Origin: JAXMBX01 sp046349635
GTDB taxonomy: Bacteria > Planctomycetota > Planctomycetia > Planctomycetales > Planctomycetaceae
Assembly (NCBI GenBank): GCA_046349635.1
Contig: JAXMBX010000005.1
Span: 96,062 to 160,061, forward strand
DNA length: 64,000 bases
Direction of reading: 5' to 3'
A model generated the notes under the pieces. That model had not been told where the DNA came from, ran no database searches, and saw nothing but the letters and a program-made list of their open reading frames with translations. Position 1 is the first letter of the stretch; every line of letters begins with the position of its first letter. Position numbers and translations under genes: made by a program. This document shows positions 31,796-43,911 of this stretch, piece by piece.

Positions 31796-32932
31796 CTACC
31801 AGTGAGCGGTGGGGCCGTTCGGGACCTTGATGTCCGAAGTCGGTCGCGGATCGCGCCGCGTTCCGTGCCGTTCCCGGATTTCGTCCGTTATCTCGTCGAA
31901 CTCCTTGCAACTGGTGAACCGTCGCAGCCTGTCCTCCAGCTCTTCAGGAACTCCCAGCCGGGCCCCGTACCACGCGGCGAATTTGCGGAAGTCGATGCAG
32001 CTCCACTCTTCCGTGCGGTGTTCCGTCATGAGGTAGAAGTGCCGTCGCAGGAACTGAATTTGTTCTTGCGGGGTCGGTTCCCAGTCGAGCGACTTGCCCG
32101 CGTGAGCCCGCTGCAATCTCTGAAAGATCCACGGATCGAGCATTGCCCCCCGGCCGATCGCGACCGCACGGCAGCCGGTGAGTTCCCGCATCCGGATCGC
32201 ATCCGCGACCGTCCGCACGTCCCCGTTCCCGATGACGGGAATCGACTTCACCGCTTCGACGACCCGTTGAATCCCTTCCAGGTTGACTTTGCCGCTGAAG
32301 CCCTGCCAGCGAGTCCGTCCGTGAATCGTGATCGCCGCCACGCCGATTTCTTCGAAGGCACGGGCCAGTTCCGGGGCGGTAATGTTGTTGTCATCCCAGC
32401 CCAGGCGCATCTTGACGGTCACTGGAATCTTGACGGATGTCACAACCCGTTCGACCAGGTCGGTCGCGTTGGTGACGTTGCACATCAGCCGTGCTCCGCC
32501 ACCGGTGCCGACAACCTTGGCCATCGGGCAGCCCATGTTGATGTCGACGGAAGCGTATCCCTTCTGCTCCAGAAACTGCGCCGCCTTGACCAGTTCCTCC
32601 GTCTTGCCGCCATAGATCTGTACCGCCAGCGGATGATCTTCCGGACAGGTCTGGATCAACTGCACGGACTTGCGATGCCCATGCACCAGGTGGACCGCCT
32701 GCACCAGGTCCGTCGTTGCCAGCCCCAGTCCTCCGTTTTCACGAATGACCAGCCGGAATGCGAGTTGGGTATATCCCGCCAGCGGCGCGAGGAAATAACG
32801 GGTCTCCAGGTCGCGGTTTCCGACCCGGATGCCGGACTCCTCTTCGCGCAGCGACGCCGGCATCACGAACCCGGTCGTGTCGACCGTCGTAAGCGGGTTC
32901 TCGGCTGGGGTTTCAATGGTCGGAGAGGACAT
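31796..32932 (-). CDS. dus: tRNA-dihydrouridine synthase, Dus family
   Basis: FMN enzyme that reduces uridine in tRNA, 378 aa. The core shows FLAPLAGYTQLAFR (FMN loop), VQIYGGKTEELVKAAQ, DINMGCPMAKVVGTGGGARL with the catalytic Cys, KMRLGWDD, ITIHGRTRWQGFSGK and VIGNGDVRTVADAIRM, as in DusB. An unusual N-terminal extension of about 45 residues precedes the barrel. The start is the ATG at 32932; the codon before it is TTG. It overlaps the end of maf by 20 bases, which suggests coupled expression with carB-maf. Confidence 0.93.
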   Translation of the reverse strand: MSSPTIETPAENPLTTVDTTGFVMPASLREEESGIRVGNRDLETRYFLAPLAGYTQLAFRLVIRENGGLGLATTDLVQAVHLVHGHRKSVQLIQTCPEDHPLAVQIYGGKTEELVKAAQFLEQKGYASVDINMGCPMAKVVGTGGGARLMCNVTNATDLVERVVTSVKIPVTVKMRLGWDDNNITAPELARAFEEIGVAAITIHGRTRWQGFSGKVNLEGIQRVVEAVKSIPVIGNGDVRTVADAIRMRELTGCRAVAIGRGAMLDPWIFQRLQRAHAGKSLDWEPTPQEQIQFLRRHFYLMTEHRTEEWSCIDFRKFAAWYGARLGVPEELEDRLRRFTSCKEFDEITDEIRERHGTRRDPRPTSDIKVPNGPTAHW

Positions 32933-33590
32933 CAATCTTCAACTCCCGCAAGGCAGCAATCAATTCCCGCAAGGGGAGTCCGATCACGTTGCTGATGCTT
33001 CCGTGCACTTCATTGATAAAGACACTCCCCAATCCCTGCAAGGCGTATCCGCCCGCTTTTCCCCACGGTTCTCCCGTTTTCAGGTACCAGTCCACCCACT
33101 GATCGACATCCGGGTGGAACTGCACTTTCGATTTCACCGTCCGCTCAACCGTCTTCCCCTCCCAGTCGGCGAGGACAAACCCGGTGACGACGGTGTGCGT
33201 CTTCCCGGCGTAAAACTCCCGGAACCAGCGTCGGACCACTTCCTCTCCGGCAGGAGCGCGCGGGGGTTGTCCCAGCACCAGCAGTCCATACGTGGAATCC
33301 TCCACCACAATGACCGTGTCGGCCGAGAGCACCGCAACCGGATGCCCATTGAGAGCGAACGTCTGATACTCCGTCTTGCTCTTCTCCAGGACGTGCCGCT
33401 GCTTGTCGCGGACGATCTCGAACAGCCGCTCTTCGATGCGTCCCCAGTCGTGCAGGCCATCGAACCCCGCCTCCTCGGAGGAGTGCGGGGGGATTACCAC
33501 GATCTGATCGACCGGTACGATCTTCGTCAGCAGGTCCAGTCTGCGGGGAGACCGCGACGCCAGGATAATTTTCCGCACCGGCTCAACCAT
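32913..33590 (-). CDS. Maf-family nucleotide pyrophosphatase
   Basis: 225 aa, slightly longer than usual for Maf (about 190-210). The family opening is IILASRSPRRLDLL; SADTVIVVED is the central acidic motif and HTVVTGFVL the later strand. Maf proteins hydrolyse modified or canonical nucleoside triphosphates and may act in septum control. Compared with typical members the region between residues of about 50 and 90 has extra polar sequence. It starts 18 bases after the carB stop and overlaps dus, so carB-maf-dus forms an operon. Confidence 0.9.
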   Translation of the reverse strand: MVEPVRKIILASRSPRRLDLLTKIVPVDQIVVIPPHSSEEAGFDGLHDWGRIEERLFEIVRDKQRHVLEKSKTEYQTFALNGHPVAVLSADTVIVVEDSTYGLLVLGQPPRAPAGEEVVRRWFREFYAGKTHTVVTGFVLADWEGKTVERTVKSKVQFHPDVDQWVDWYLKTGEPWGKAGGYALQGLGSVFINEVHGSISNVIGLPLRELIAALRELKIDVLSDH

Positions 33591-33608
33591 GAGTACATCG
33601 TCCCTGAC

Positions 33609-36884
<3,276 letters not shown>

Positions 36885-37271
36885 GTGTGCGCTCTCTCGT
36901 AGGGGGGTGTCCTGTTGGATCGCCGGCGGGTCTTCCGAAATCCCTCGCGGCGCAGCAGTTGCGCCGGGGATTTCACGGCAAAAAAAGACCCAGACCTGCC
37001 CTTTGCGCGAGGATCGCCAATCCACGAGTCCCTTGTGAGCGCGCAAAGTCTATCTACGTTACCAATTCAGGGGTGAGAATCAAGGTTGCGGGGCAAATCC
37101 ACCCCTCCCGGTCCCTCCAACTCCCCCGCGACATAACATCTTGCGTGTCAAAGGATTCTCGGCGACGATGGAGGCTCAGCCACCATCTCTCCGTTCGCTT
37201 TTCCCGATCCTCGGAAACGGCCAAGGATCTATCGTTGTGCCACCACTCTCTCAAGAGTATGGACAAACAAA
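36885..37271. other. Gene-free stretch between carB and a small hypothetical gene
   Basis: 387 bases. It must hold the carB promoter (minus strand), but no convincing -35/-10 pair was found. Only short open frames without family features appear. No repeat or RNA structure was recognised. Confidence 0.5.
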
Positions 37272-37727
37272 ATGTCCAAGACCACCGAGCCACTTTCTTA
37301 CATCTGCGCGTTCCACACCGCTGAAGAAGATTACATCGAGTTTCTCGAAATGATCAAAAGCCGGTTGGATCTAAAGTTTCAAAGCGTTAATGAGGTCGAT
37401 CTCTGGCGGGATTTCGGCGGGTTCTGTGACATTCGCTTTGATGAGCAGACCCGCGTTGAGATCGTTGTGTCACCCCTCTTTCAGATAGAATTTGCGAACT
37501 GTGTGCTGATGATTTCACGAATCAGAACCTGGAAGCAATTCTTTCAAGAGCGATTTGGAAAATCGTCTCAGCCTGCTTCAGCCTGGAAGCTCTCTGACCT
37601 CAGGGAGCCGATCAACTCCGCCCTGCGCCGCTGCGGAGTGGAACGCGTGCTCTGGTGCATCGACCGGAATGGGGATGTGACCAACCCCGACTGCTGGAAA
37701 GAACTGCCGCATGAAACCAAGGTATGA
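37272..37727 (+). CDS. Hypothetical protein, 151 aa
   Basis: I do not recognise the family. It is a soluble protein without signal peptide. It has a hydrophilic N-terminal segment (HTAEEDYIEFLEMIKSRLDL), a middle region of strands (CDIRFDEQTRVEIVVSPLFQ) and a Trp/Cys-containing end (VERVLWCIDRNGDVTNPDCW). It has the look of small accessory or immunity-type proteins, but that is an impression only. The ribosome binding site is weak. It is convergent with the next hypothetical gene; the two stops are six bases apart. Confidence 0.6.
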   Translation: MSKTTEPLSYICAFHTAEEDYIEFLEMIKSRLDLKFQSVNEVDLWRDFGGFCDIRFDEQTRVEIVVSPLFQIEFANCVLMISRIRTWKQFFQERFGKSSQPASAWKLSDLREPINSALRRCGVERVLWCIDRNGDVTNPDCWKELPHETKV

Positions 37728-37733
37728 CGCGTT

Positions 37734-38224
37734 TTAGGGTTTTTTGTTAGCTGGCTTGTTCGGTGCAGGTTTTGCGGAATCCAGGGTGTTACCCGTGATT
37801 TCCTGTACGAGCCGTTTGAAAGGCCAGACTTGCCTCCGACGAAAGTCACCCCCTCCGCGATGATTTCCATTCGTTCTTCAGTCGTGTTAATTGCAAGGGT
37901 GATTCGGCGCTCCCCGTAATCAATTTCGAATTCGCAATAGGGATCGTTTTCCCCTCCCCACATGAGGGCCTCGGCTTTTTCCAGGGGACGCAGGGCCTGC
38001 AATATGCGGACGACGTTCTCAGGCTCGACGGTGAAATGTTTTCGCTCTTGGGGAGTCACTATGTAGAGCTGCCCGAAGGGGACATTTCCCTTAGCCAGCA
38101 ACTCCAGTTTCTGATCGTCCAGCGGCCCCGTGCGATTGAGAAAAGAAAGCCGCAACGGGTAGCGCACTCCGACGAAGATGAGCAATCCGAGGATGACGAG
38201 AAGGACAATAGTTCGAGGTTTCAT
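37734..38224 (-). pseudogene. Hypothetical membrane-anchored protein, one-base frameshift
   Basis: The ATG at 38224 begins MKPRTIVLLVILGLLIFVGV, a single membrane anchor or uncleaved signal. A charged domain follows (FEIDYGERRITLAINTTEER). After GVTFVGGK the given frame runs on into the antisense of the neighbouring gene, an unlikely ending. Restoring one base near 37825-37831 joins WPFKRLVQEITGNTLDSAKP and a Pro/Lys/Asn tail ending NKKP with a TAA at 37734. That product would be about 163 aa and would stop neatly six bases from the convergent gene. No family recognised. Confidence 0.6.
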
Positions 38225-38280
38225 GCGGGCTTTCGAATTGAATAACTGCCAGGTCACACGTCACATTGCACCCTGAAAGC

Positions 38281-38589
38281 TCAGAACCATATCAGCCCCA
38301 GGAACCCCGCCAGGAAAATCATCCAGAAGAGCACACCCTCGTCGAACTTCGACAGCAGTTTGAAGTACAGCAGCACCAGCAGGAAAGTCTTCATCATCCA
38401 CGTCTGCCACCAGTCCGGCGGCATTCCGGGACGCATGTTCAACAGCAGCACCCAGCTCGCTCCTCCCAGCAAGGCGTTGTACAGTATCGCGAAAAAGATC
38501 CAGTGCTTCTGCAGCGGCTCGAACGTCACGAACGACCGCACCAGCCCCAACAGCAGGATCCCCTTCAGCAACAGGAAGTACGTGAGCAT
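38281..38589 (-). CDS. Small membrane protein, 102 aa, unknown
   Basis: Starts at the ATG at 38589 (MLTYFLLLKGILLLGLVRSF). Three or four hydrophobic segments: the N-terminal one, HWIFFAILYNALLGGASWVL, MMKTFLLVLLYFKLLSKF, and VLFWMIFLAGFLGLIWF at the very end. The chain ends in a hydrophobic stretch, unusual for an anchor. No family was recognised. It lies 56 bases downstream of the frameshifted hypothetical in map order, and on the same strand. Confidence 0.65.
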   Translation of the reverse strand: MLTYFLLLKGILLLGLVRSFVTFEPLQKHWIFFAILYNALLGGASWVLLLNMRPGMPPDWWQTWMMKTFLLVLLYFKLLSKFDEGVLFWMIFLAGFLGLIWF

Positions 38590-38682
38590 GGCCGTTTCTT
38601 GGCAGTGGGGTTGGGCTGTGGGCTTGGGCAGTGGGTTTGAGACAGGTTTCAGGCACATTCCTTACGATGGAACCGGCGTGAT

Positions 38683-38777
38683 TCTAGATCGCATCAATTT
38701 GATGTGTAGCGTCTGTCGCGGCGATAATCTCGGTAAAAATGTTGATTTTGACGCGACACCAAAGCGTTACACGCTCT
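38683..38777 (+). repeat. 95-bp dispersed repeat, copy 1
   Basis: Begins TCTAGATCGCATC, has TGTAGCGTCTGTCGCGG at 38705 and GACGCGACACCAAAGCG near the end, and finishes ACGCTCT. TGTCGCG and CGCGACA form an internal inverted pair, so a hairpin is possible. It aligns without gaps to copies 2 and 3. Confidence 0.85.
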
Positions 38778-38948
38778 AACGGGAGGAGCTTGGACTTGCA
38801 GACCTTCCGTCCCTGGGGAGAGAATCGCATCTTCTTGAAGCATAGGACTTTCCGGCCAATTTTGTGGCAATTCTCCGCTTTCCTTAAACATTCTGACGTA
38901 TTATTACGAAAACGTAAGAATTCAAGCCTGCGGATGAGAGGCATACTC

Positions 38949-39043
38949 TCTAGATCGCATCGCCATGATCTGTAGCGTCTGTCGCGGTAAAAAACACGGA
39001 AAAATCGTCGATTTGGACGCGACACGAAAGCGCAACGCGCTCT
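38949..39043 (+). repeat. 95-bp dispersed repeat, copy 2
   Basis: Same length and orientation as copy 1, with which it shares the first 13 bases exactly, then TGTAGCGTCTGTCGCGG at 38971 and GACGCGACACGAAAGCG. It ends GCGCTCT, 47 bases before the methyltransferase start. Confidence 0.85.
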
Positions 39044-39090
39044 TGCAGAGAACCTTGTGAGATCGGTTTTGTCAGGGAAGTGTGCCACAA

Positions 39091-40032
39091 ATGCATTGGA
39101 AAACCCGAGCGCTGATCCAGAACGTTGTCTCGCTCTTGCCGGATTCCCTCTCCTATCCGAGCTATTACTTCATCCAGCGGAACTTCGGCCGGCTGCGACG
39201 ACTCAGCCCCGTGGAGCGCTACGAAGCCGGGGTCAAAATCTGGAAACGGCTCCTCGACGTCAACTACAACCCCGTGGGCAAGGTCTTCTTCGAAGTCGGC
39301 ACCGGCCGCGTCCCCACCGTCCCCCTCTCCTTCTGGCTGATGGGAGCCGAGCGGACCGTCACGGTAGATCTCAACCCGTACCTCCGTCCCGAACTCATCC
39401 GCGAGCAGATCGCTTATACTGCCGAGCACCAGGACGAAATCCGCGGCATCTTCGGTAGCTATCTCATCGAAGACCGCCTGCAAACGCTCGTCGGCCTGAG
39501 CGCTGATAAAAATCTCCCCCTCGAAAAGTTTCTGAAGACCTGCGGCATTGAATACCTCGCCCCCGCGGACGCCGCGAAGACCTCGCTTCCCGCCGGCAGC
39601 ATCGATGTCCACATGTCCTTCACTGTCTTCGAACATATCCCCCGTGAAATCCTGGAGGCAATCCTCAAGGAAGGGAGCCGCATCGTCCGCCCGGATGGAG
39701 TGTTCATTCACTACATCGATTACTCCGACCACTTCTCCCACACGGACAAGAGCATCTCGCCGATCAATTTCCTGCAGTTTCCCGATGACCAGTGGGCGCG
39801 CCTGTCCGGGAATCGCTACATGTACGTCAACCGGCTCCGGCACGATGACTTCCTGAAGCTGTACGATGACGTCGGCCACAAGGTTCTCGCCTGCGAGCCC
39901 ATTGTTAATCCGGAAGTCTCGAAATTGTTGCAGTCTGGAAAGGTGCTGCTCAACGCCCGCTTCGCGCGGAAGACTCCCGAAGTCCTCGCCACGACGAAGT
40001 CCTGGGTTCTCTCGCAGTCTGTCGGGTGTTGA
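39091..40032 (+). CDS. SAM-dependent methyltransferase-like protein
   Basis: About 313 aa. GKVFFEVGTGRVPTVPLSFW (near residue 65) is a class I methyltransferase motif I (E/DxGxGxG variant) followed by TVTVDLNPYL, the acidic end of the second strand. AGSIDVHMSFTVFEHIPREI matches the motif IV region of SAM methyltransferases acting on small molecules or glycans (compare Methyltransf_11/23). The target is unknown. AGGGAAG precedes the ATG at 39091 by about ten bases; a GTG nine bases earlier is too close to that site. It sits directly after a copy of the 95-bp repeat. Confidence 0.75.
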   Translation: MHWKTRALIQNVVSLLPDSLSYPSYYFIQRNFGRLRRLSPVERYEAGVKIWKRLLDVNYNPVGKVFFEVGTGRVPTVPLSFWLMGAERTVTVDLNPYLRPELIREQIAYTAEHQDEIRGIFGSYLIEDRLQTLVGLSADKNLPLEKFLKTCGIEYLAPADAAKTSLPAGSIDVHMSFTVFEHIPREILEAILKEGSRIVRPDGVFIHYIDYSDHFSHTDKSISPINFLQFPDDQWARLSGNRYMYVNRLRHDDFLKLYDDVGHKVLACEPIVNPEVSKLLQSGKVLLNARFARKTPEVLATTKSWVLSQSVGC

Positions 40033-40044
40033 TGCGCCCCGGTT

Positions 40045-41379
40045 TCACTTGCGGATGCAATACAGCCCATCCACTCCCCGGAAGTAGATCGCGCCGTTTC
40101 CGATGGCGGGGGTGGCCCAGAACACATCGTCCAGCTTGCCGCCTCCGACCGTTTCAAATTTCGGGCCGACTTTCACCAGTGTCCCTGTTCCCGCCTCATC
40201 GAGAATGAGCAGAGTTTCTCCAACCACGATGGGGCACGCGGCCACCAGCGCGCTTGAGGATAATCGGTTCTGGTACACACGCTTTCCCGTCGCCGCCTCG
40301 TAGCATTTCAGAATGTTGTTATCGACGACATATACAAACGCTCCGGAAGAGACCGGTGACGACATCCCGGGCCCCCCTTTGGCTTCCTCCCACGCGCGGG
40401 ACTGGAATTCTCCGTTCTTTTTCTTCGGCGAGATATTACCCTCAGCACCCGCTTTCATCGCGAACAAAGGTCCCGTCGAAAACGGGTCCGATGCTCCGAA
40501 ATAGATTTGCTTCCGGTCCGCGGCAATCGAGCAGGCGGTCGGAGCCTTGATGTTTCCCAATCTCCACAGTTCTTTCCCCGTCTCCGGATCGTAGCTGCAG
40601 ATCAGATCGTTCCCCGAGGAGAGCAGTTCCACCCGCTTGTCGTTCTGCCAGATCACGGGTGAACTCCAGGAGCTTTCCTTGCGGGCACGCTCCGCCCGCC
40701 AGATCTCCTTTCCGGATTTCGTGTCGTAACAAACGAGCAAGGCACTTCCGTTCGTGAAGTGCTGCACGAAGACTTTCCCGTTATGAATTGCCAGGGAACT
40801 CCCCGTCCCAAATCCACTGCTGGTCGCGAAGGCACCCAGTTCATGCCGCCATAGCTCGCTCCCCTGGTGGTCCAGCCCCGCGATCGTCCCCGTGGCTCCG
40901 AAGAAAACGTAGACGCCATTTTCATCCGCCACCGGTGACTCGGTCGCGTAAGTATTCGAGGGGTGAATCGGATGCTTCGGTTTCCCTTCCTTGATCGTCT
41001 TGGACCAGAGCTTTCCGCCGGTCGCGGCATCAAGGCAGAACACTTCCCAGCGAATGACCGTATCCGGCGCCGGGGTCAGTCCTCCCAGTCCCATGCTCTG
41101 CGGGAGTTTCACCCCCTCGGAAAAATCCTTGGGCTTCAGGTTCTTGTCAGAAACGGCCGTCGTCAGAAACAGACGATTTCCGATCAGTACGGGTTGCGAC
41201 CAGCCGGCCCCCGGAATCTGGACTTTCCAAGCCAGGTTTTCCGTCGCCGACCAGGACGTCGGCAGCGGCGTCATCTCCGCCACCCCAACCCCATTGGGAC
41301 CGCGGAACTGGGGGAAATGATTCCCGTAAACGAGGGCACACGACAGCAGGATGGAGGCCATTAACGAAGACTTCAGCAT
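40045..41379 (-). CDS. Exported PQQ-like beta-propeller protein
   Basis: 444 aa from the ATG at 41379, preceded by AAGGAG. The signal peptide is MLKSSLMASILLSCALVYGN. The mature N-terminus HFPQFRGPNGVGVAEMTPLP is the usual planctomycete opening (FRGPxGxG). Propeller blades include CLDAATGGKLWSKTI, YDTKSGKEIWRAER, YDPETGKELWRLGN and CYEAATGKRVYQNR. A longer open frame upstream has no family character. Probably a periplasmic binding or scaffold protein. Convergent with the methyltransferase gene, with the stops 12 bases apart. Confidence 0.85.
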   Translation of the reverse strand: MLKSSLMASILLSCALVYGNHFPQFRGPNGVGVAEMTPLPTSWSATENLAWKVQIPGAGWSQPVLIGNRLFLTTAVSDKNLKPKDFSEGVKLPQSMGLGGLTPAPDTVIRWEVFCLDAATGGKLWSKTIKEGKPKHPIHPSNTYATESPVADENGVYVFFGATGTIAGLDHQGSELWRHELGAFATSSGFGTGSSLAIHNGKVFVQHFTNGSALLVCYDTKSGKEIWRAERARKESSWSSPVIWQNDKRVELLSSGNDLICSYDPETGKELWRLGNIKAPTACSIAADRKQIYFGASDPFSTGPLFAMKAGAEGNISPKKKNGEFQSRAWEEAKGGPGMSSPVSSGAFVYVVDNNILKCYEAATGKRVYQNRLSSSALVAACPIVVGETLLILDEAGTGTLVKVGPKFETVGGGKLDDVFWATPAIGNGAIYFRGVDGLYCIRK

Positions 41380-41534
41380 CACAACACTCCTTGGAACGAA
41401 GAAGACCCCGAACATGATCTCAACTCGATCTCGAGGATTATACCCCAGCCGGAACAATCCTTGTCCGATTGTAGTCGGTGAGGCAAGAGGAGTCGTCATG
41501 CACTGGGAGAGCCTGATCCTGCTCCAGACGGCGC

Positions 41535-43577
41535 TTACTCCGCCTCCTGGAGCTCGGTGGATTTCAGCGGAAGTCCCAGCAGGCTCATCCCTTTCGGAGG
41601 ACTCACCGGCTCTACGGCGGAATGGGCCGAGTGCTGCTCGATGTCTTCATTCGGCTCATCGTGGGCTTCGGGGGTCGTGCGATCCAAAGTCGCTGGGAGC
41701 GCGCGGAAACCGGTTTTGTGTTCCGTCCCCCGGTCTTCCATCAGTTTCGAGGATGATCCGGAGGAATCGAGATCGAAGCGATCCAGCAGCGCAATCTGTT
41801 CCTTCCCCATTTCCACGCTCGTAATAACGAAACTATTCCGCGGAACTTTATTTGCGACCACCGGTTTCGACTGTGGCGTACTGAACCACCGGAACATCTC
41901 CTTCGATTCCTTTTCCTGTTGCTCATTCTGGGCCACCTCCCGTTCCCGGTTAGCCAGATCCTCGGCATACGCAACCATCTCAGGCGTCCAGTTCATCCGC
42001 CGCATGTGCAGCCGGATGGGCGGCCCGTCCGGATAGTGCAGATCCAGTTGGACGTTTCCATTCTCCAGTCGTGCGACCCGTCCCTCCGGCGGCGCGAACT
42101 GCAGCACGGTGAAGTTTCCCTTCTGCGGATCGATCGACTTCGCCTGGGAGTAATCCACTCCGCGGGCAACAAGGTTTGCCGTCGCGCTCTGCACTTCCCA
42201 GTTCTGCTGGGCCACAAACGACAGTTGTTTTCCGCTGTGCTGTTCCAGGCCATAGAACGTACAGACGATCTGGTTCATCGCCGGTGCAGGGAGCTTGTCC
42301 GTTCCCAGCGCCGCGGCACACTTCAACAGCAGCGTCGTGGGCAACACGGCCACGGTCTCGGTCTCTCCCAGTCGGGCTGCCAGTTTCCGTTTGTCGCCGG
42401 CGTCGCAATACAGTGCCACCAGGCACGTCAGGCTCTGGTTCTTCTCCAGGTTGACGTCCAGGTTCCGGAGGATTGCTTCCTCAGCCGAGGCAACCTCCTT
42501 GTTCTGTTGCAGGATCCGGGCGCACACCAGGTTCGCCTGCCAGCAGGTATTTGAGTATTCCAGTGCCTGCCGCGCCGTGGCGGGAGCATCCGGCTGGCGA
42601 AGTGAAGCCTGAATCGCTGCCCGGTTGGCGAGCGCTGCCGCGAGCATGTCATCCTTGCGGAAATGACCATGTCCCAGCTCGCGCAATCGTTCATACGTAT
42701 TCGACGCCGCGAACAGTTGACCCAGTGCCTGCTGCGTCCGCGCGACGTGATACCAGTACGGCGGATAGTACGTCAGGAATTTTTCCATCCGCTGCAGGAT
42801 CCGCAGACGGACTTCCGCATTCGGTTCCGCGACCGCCCGGTCCAATCGGTCCAGGTCATCGCCGCGCACCAGCCATTCGTCGGGGATGTTCTTCTTCTGC
42901 GCCATCTTCCAGAAGGTGTCCATGAACTTGGAAGACTTGTCCGCCACCTGCAGCAGGCGGGTCTTGTCCACCTTCCAGGCATCGACGTCCCGGTTGGCGG
43001 TCAGGTTCCGGTAATCCCACCAGCTATTGGCCCCGGTCCGCACGGCCGAGGCGTACTGGGCCGTCCCCACTTCCGCACCCATTACGAACGCCCGGGCCAG
43101 TGCCTGCTGCCGCACTGTCCGCTGGTAGCCGTTTTCGATGACGTGATGTTCCTTCTCCGCGATTGTCTCCTGACCCACTTCGTCCAGGACGGCGGTATAT
43201 AGAGAAATCACTTCCTCGTCGCCGATCCCGGTCAGGTTCAGGTTGTTGAGAATCTTCGACTGCTCCTCCAGCATCACCCGCTTGCTGGGGTTCTGGCGAA
43301 TGCGGTGGAACGACGCGCGGCAGTAATTCATCGTCACCGCCGTCATCTCGCGGCTGACTTCCCGTTTCGGGGGAGCATCCGGACTCTTGCCGTTCTCTGC
43401 CGGCTTGGACGCGACGGCCGGGACCTGCAATTGCGACAGGGTAGGGGGGTGTGACCCCTGGAACAAAGGCTCCTGCGGCAGCGGGGTTGGTTTCGCGAGT
43501 TTCAACAAATCATTGGCACTGCAGCAGGCGGCCAAAGCCGACATTGCCATCACACTGCAGATCCACTTGATACTCAT
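41535..43577 (-). CDS. Large exported hypothetical, lipoprotein-like
   Basis: About 680 aa from the ATG at 43577. The N-terminus MSIKWICSVMAMSALAACCS has a lipobox-like LAAC, so lipidation at the membrane is possible. The central part (residues about 150-430) is helical with TPR-like stretches (LFAASNTYERLRELGHGHFR, ALEYSNTCWQANLVCARILQ, VASAEEAILRNLDVNLEKNQ). A beta-rich part follows (NFTVLQFAPPEGRVARLENG), then a long charged helix (AYAEDLANREREVAQNEQQE) and a disordered tail. I do not recognise the family. It could be a scaffold or assembly protein of the cell envelope. Confidence 0.7.
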   Translation of the reverse strand: MSIKWICSVMAMSALAACCSANDLLKLAKPTPLPQEPLFQGSHPPTLSQLQVPAVASKPAENGKSPDAPPKREVSREMTAVTMNYCRASFHRIRQNPSKRVMLEEQSKILNNLNLTGIGDEEVISLYTAVLDEVGQETIAEKEHHVIENGYQRTVRQQALARAFVMGAEVGTAQYASAVRTGANSWWDYRNLTANRDVDAWKVDKTRLLQVADKSSKFMDTFWKMAQKKNIPDEWLVRGDDLDRLDRAVAEPNAEVRLRILQRMEKFLTYYPPYWYHVARTQQALGQLFAASNTYERLRELGHGHFRKDDMLAAALANRAAIQASLRQPDAPATARQALEYSNTCWQANLVCARILQQNKEVASAEEAILRNLDVNLEKNQSLTCLVALYCDAGDKRKLAARLGETETVAVLPTTLLLKCAAALGTDKLPAPAMNQIVCTFYGLEQHSGKQLSFVAQQNWEVQSATANLVARGVDYSQAKSIDPQKGNFTVLQFAPPEGRVARLENGNVQLDLHYPDGPPIRLHMRRMNWTPEMVAYAEDLANREREVAQNEQQEKESKEMFRWFSTPQSKPVVANKVPRNSFVITSVEMGKEQIALLDRFDLDSSGSSSKLMEDRGTEHKTGFRALPATLDRTTPEAHDEPNEDIEQHSAHSAVEPVSPPKGMSLLGLPLKSTELQEAE

Positions 43578-43911
43578 AACTAGCCTCAACAAGGTTGCTT
43601 CGTGGCGAAAATCCGATTCGATTCCCGCCACACTCAGGTGCGATTTTCTGGACACTCCATTCCTGTGTCCGCAAGTCAGCTTCCTCCTTGAAGTCCTGAG
43701 CTTTCCGATGCGTTTCGAACGCGTCACGGTAAATCAGTATGTCGTGAACCCACGCGAGGTTGAGAGGAGTTGCCCCTCTCGGAGCCGTTTTCGCCAGATT
43801 CCCGCCGGAAAGACCACTGAGGCAAAAGATGCAGCCCGCGTGCCAAACATCACCGGCAGATTTTGCCATGCCCCCCAAACCACTCCAGACGGCAGATTCC
43901 CCCAACCAAGA
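43578..43911. other. Gene-free stretch
   Basis: 334 bases between the EEP gene and the large lipoprotein-like gene, both on the minus strand. It presumably holds the promoter of the latter. I see no convincing promoter, repeat or RNA structure in it. Confidence 0.5.

Larger units (their letters stand above)
38590..39090. other. Gene-poor region carrying two 95-bp repeats
   Basis: 501 bases between the small membrane protein and the methyltransferase. Two copies of the 95-bp repeat (38683-38777 and 38949-39043) fill much of it, both in the same orientation. The 171-base stretch between them is relatively A/T-rich. Short frames across it are the repeat read through and are not taken as genes. 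Confidence 0.7.

Noticed and set aside
38684..39088. 134-codon minus-strand frame across repeats 1 and 2
   Set aside because: Its two similar ends are simply the two repeat copies read in reverse; no start signal and no family.
38950..39879. 309-codon frame antisense to the methyltransferase
   Set aside because: Overlaps a gene with clear SAM-binding motifs; the N-terminal sequence is its complement, the end is repeat 2.
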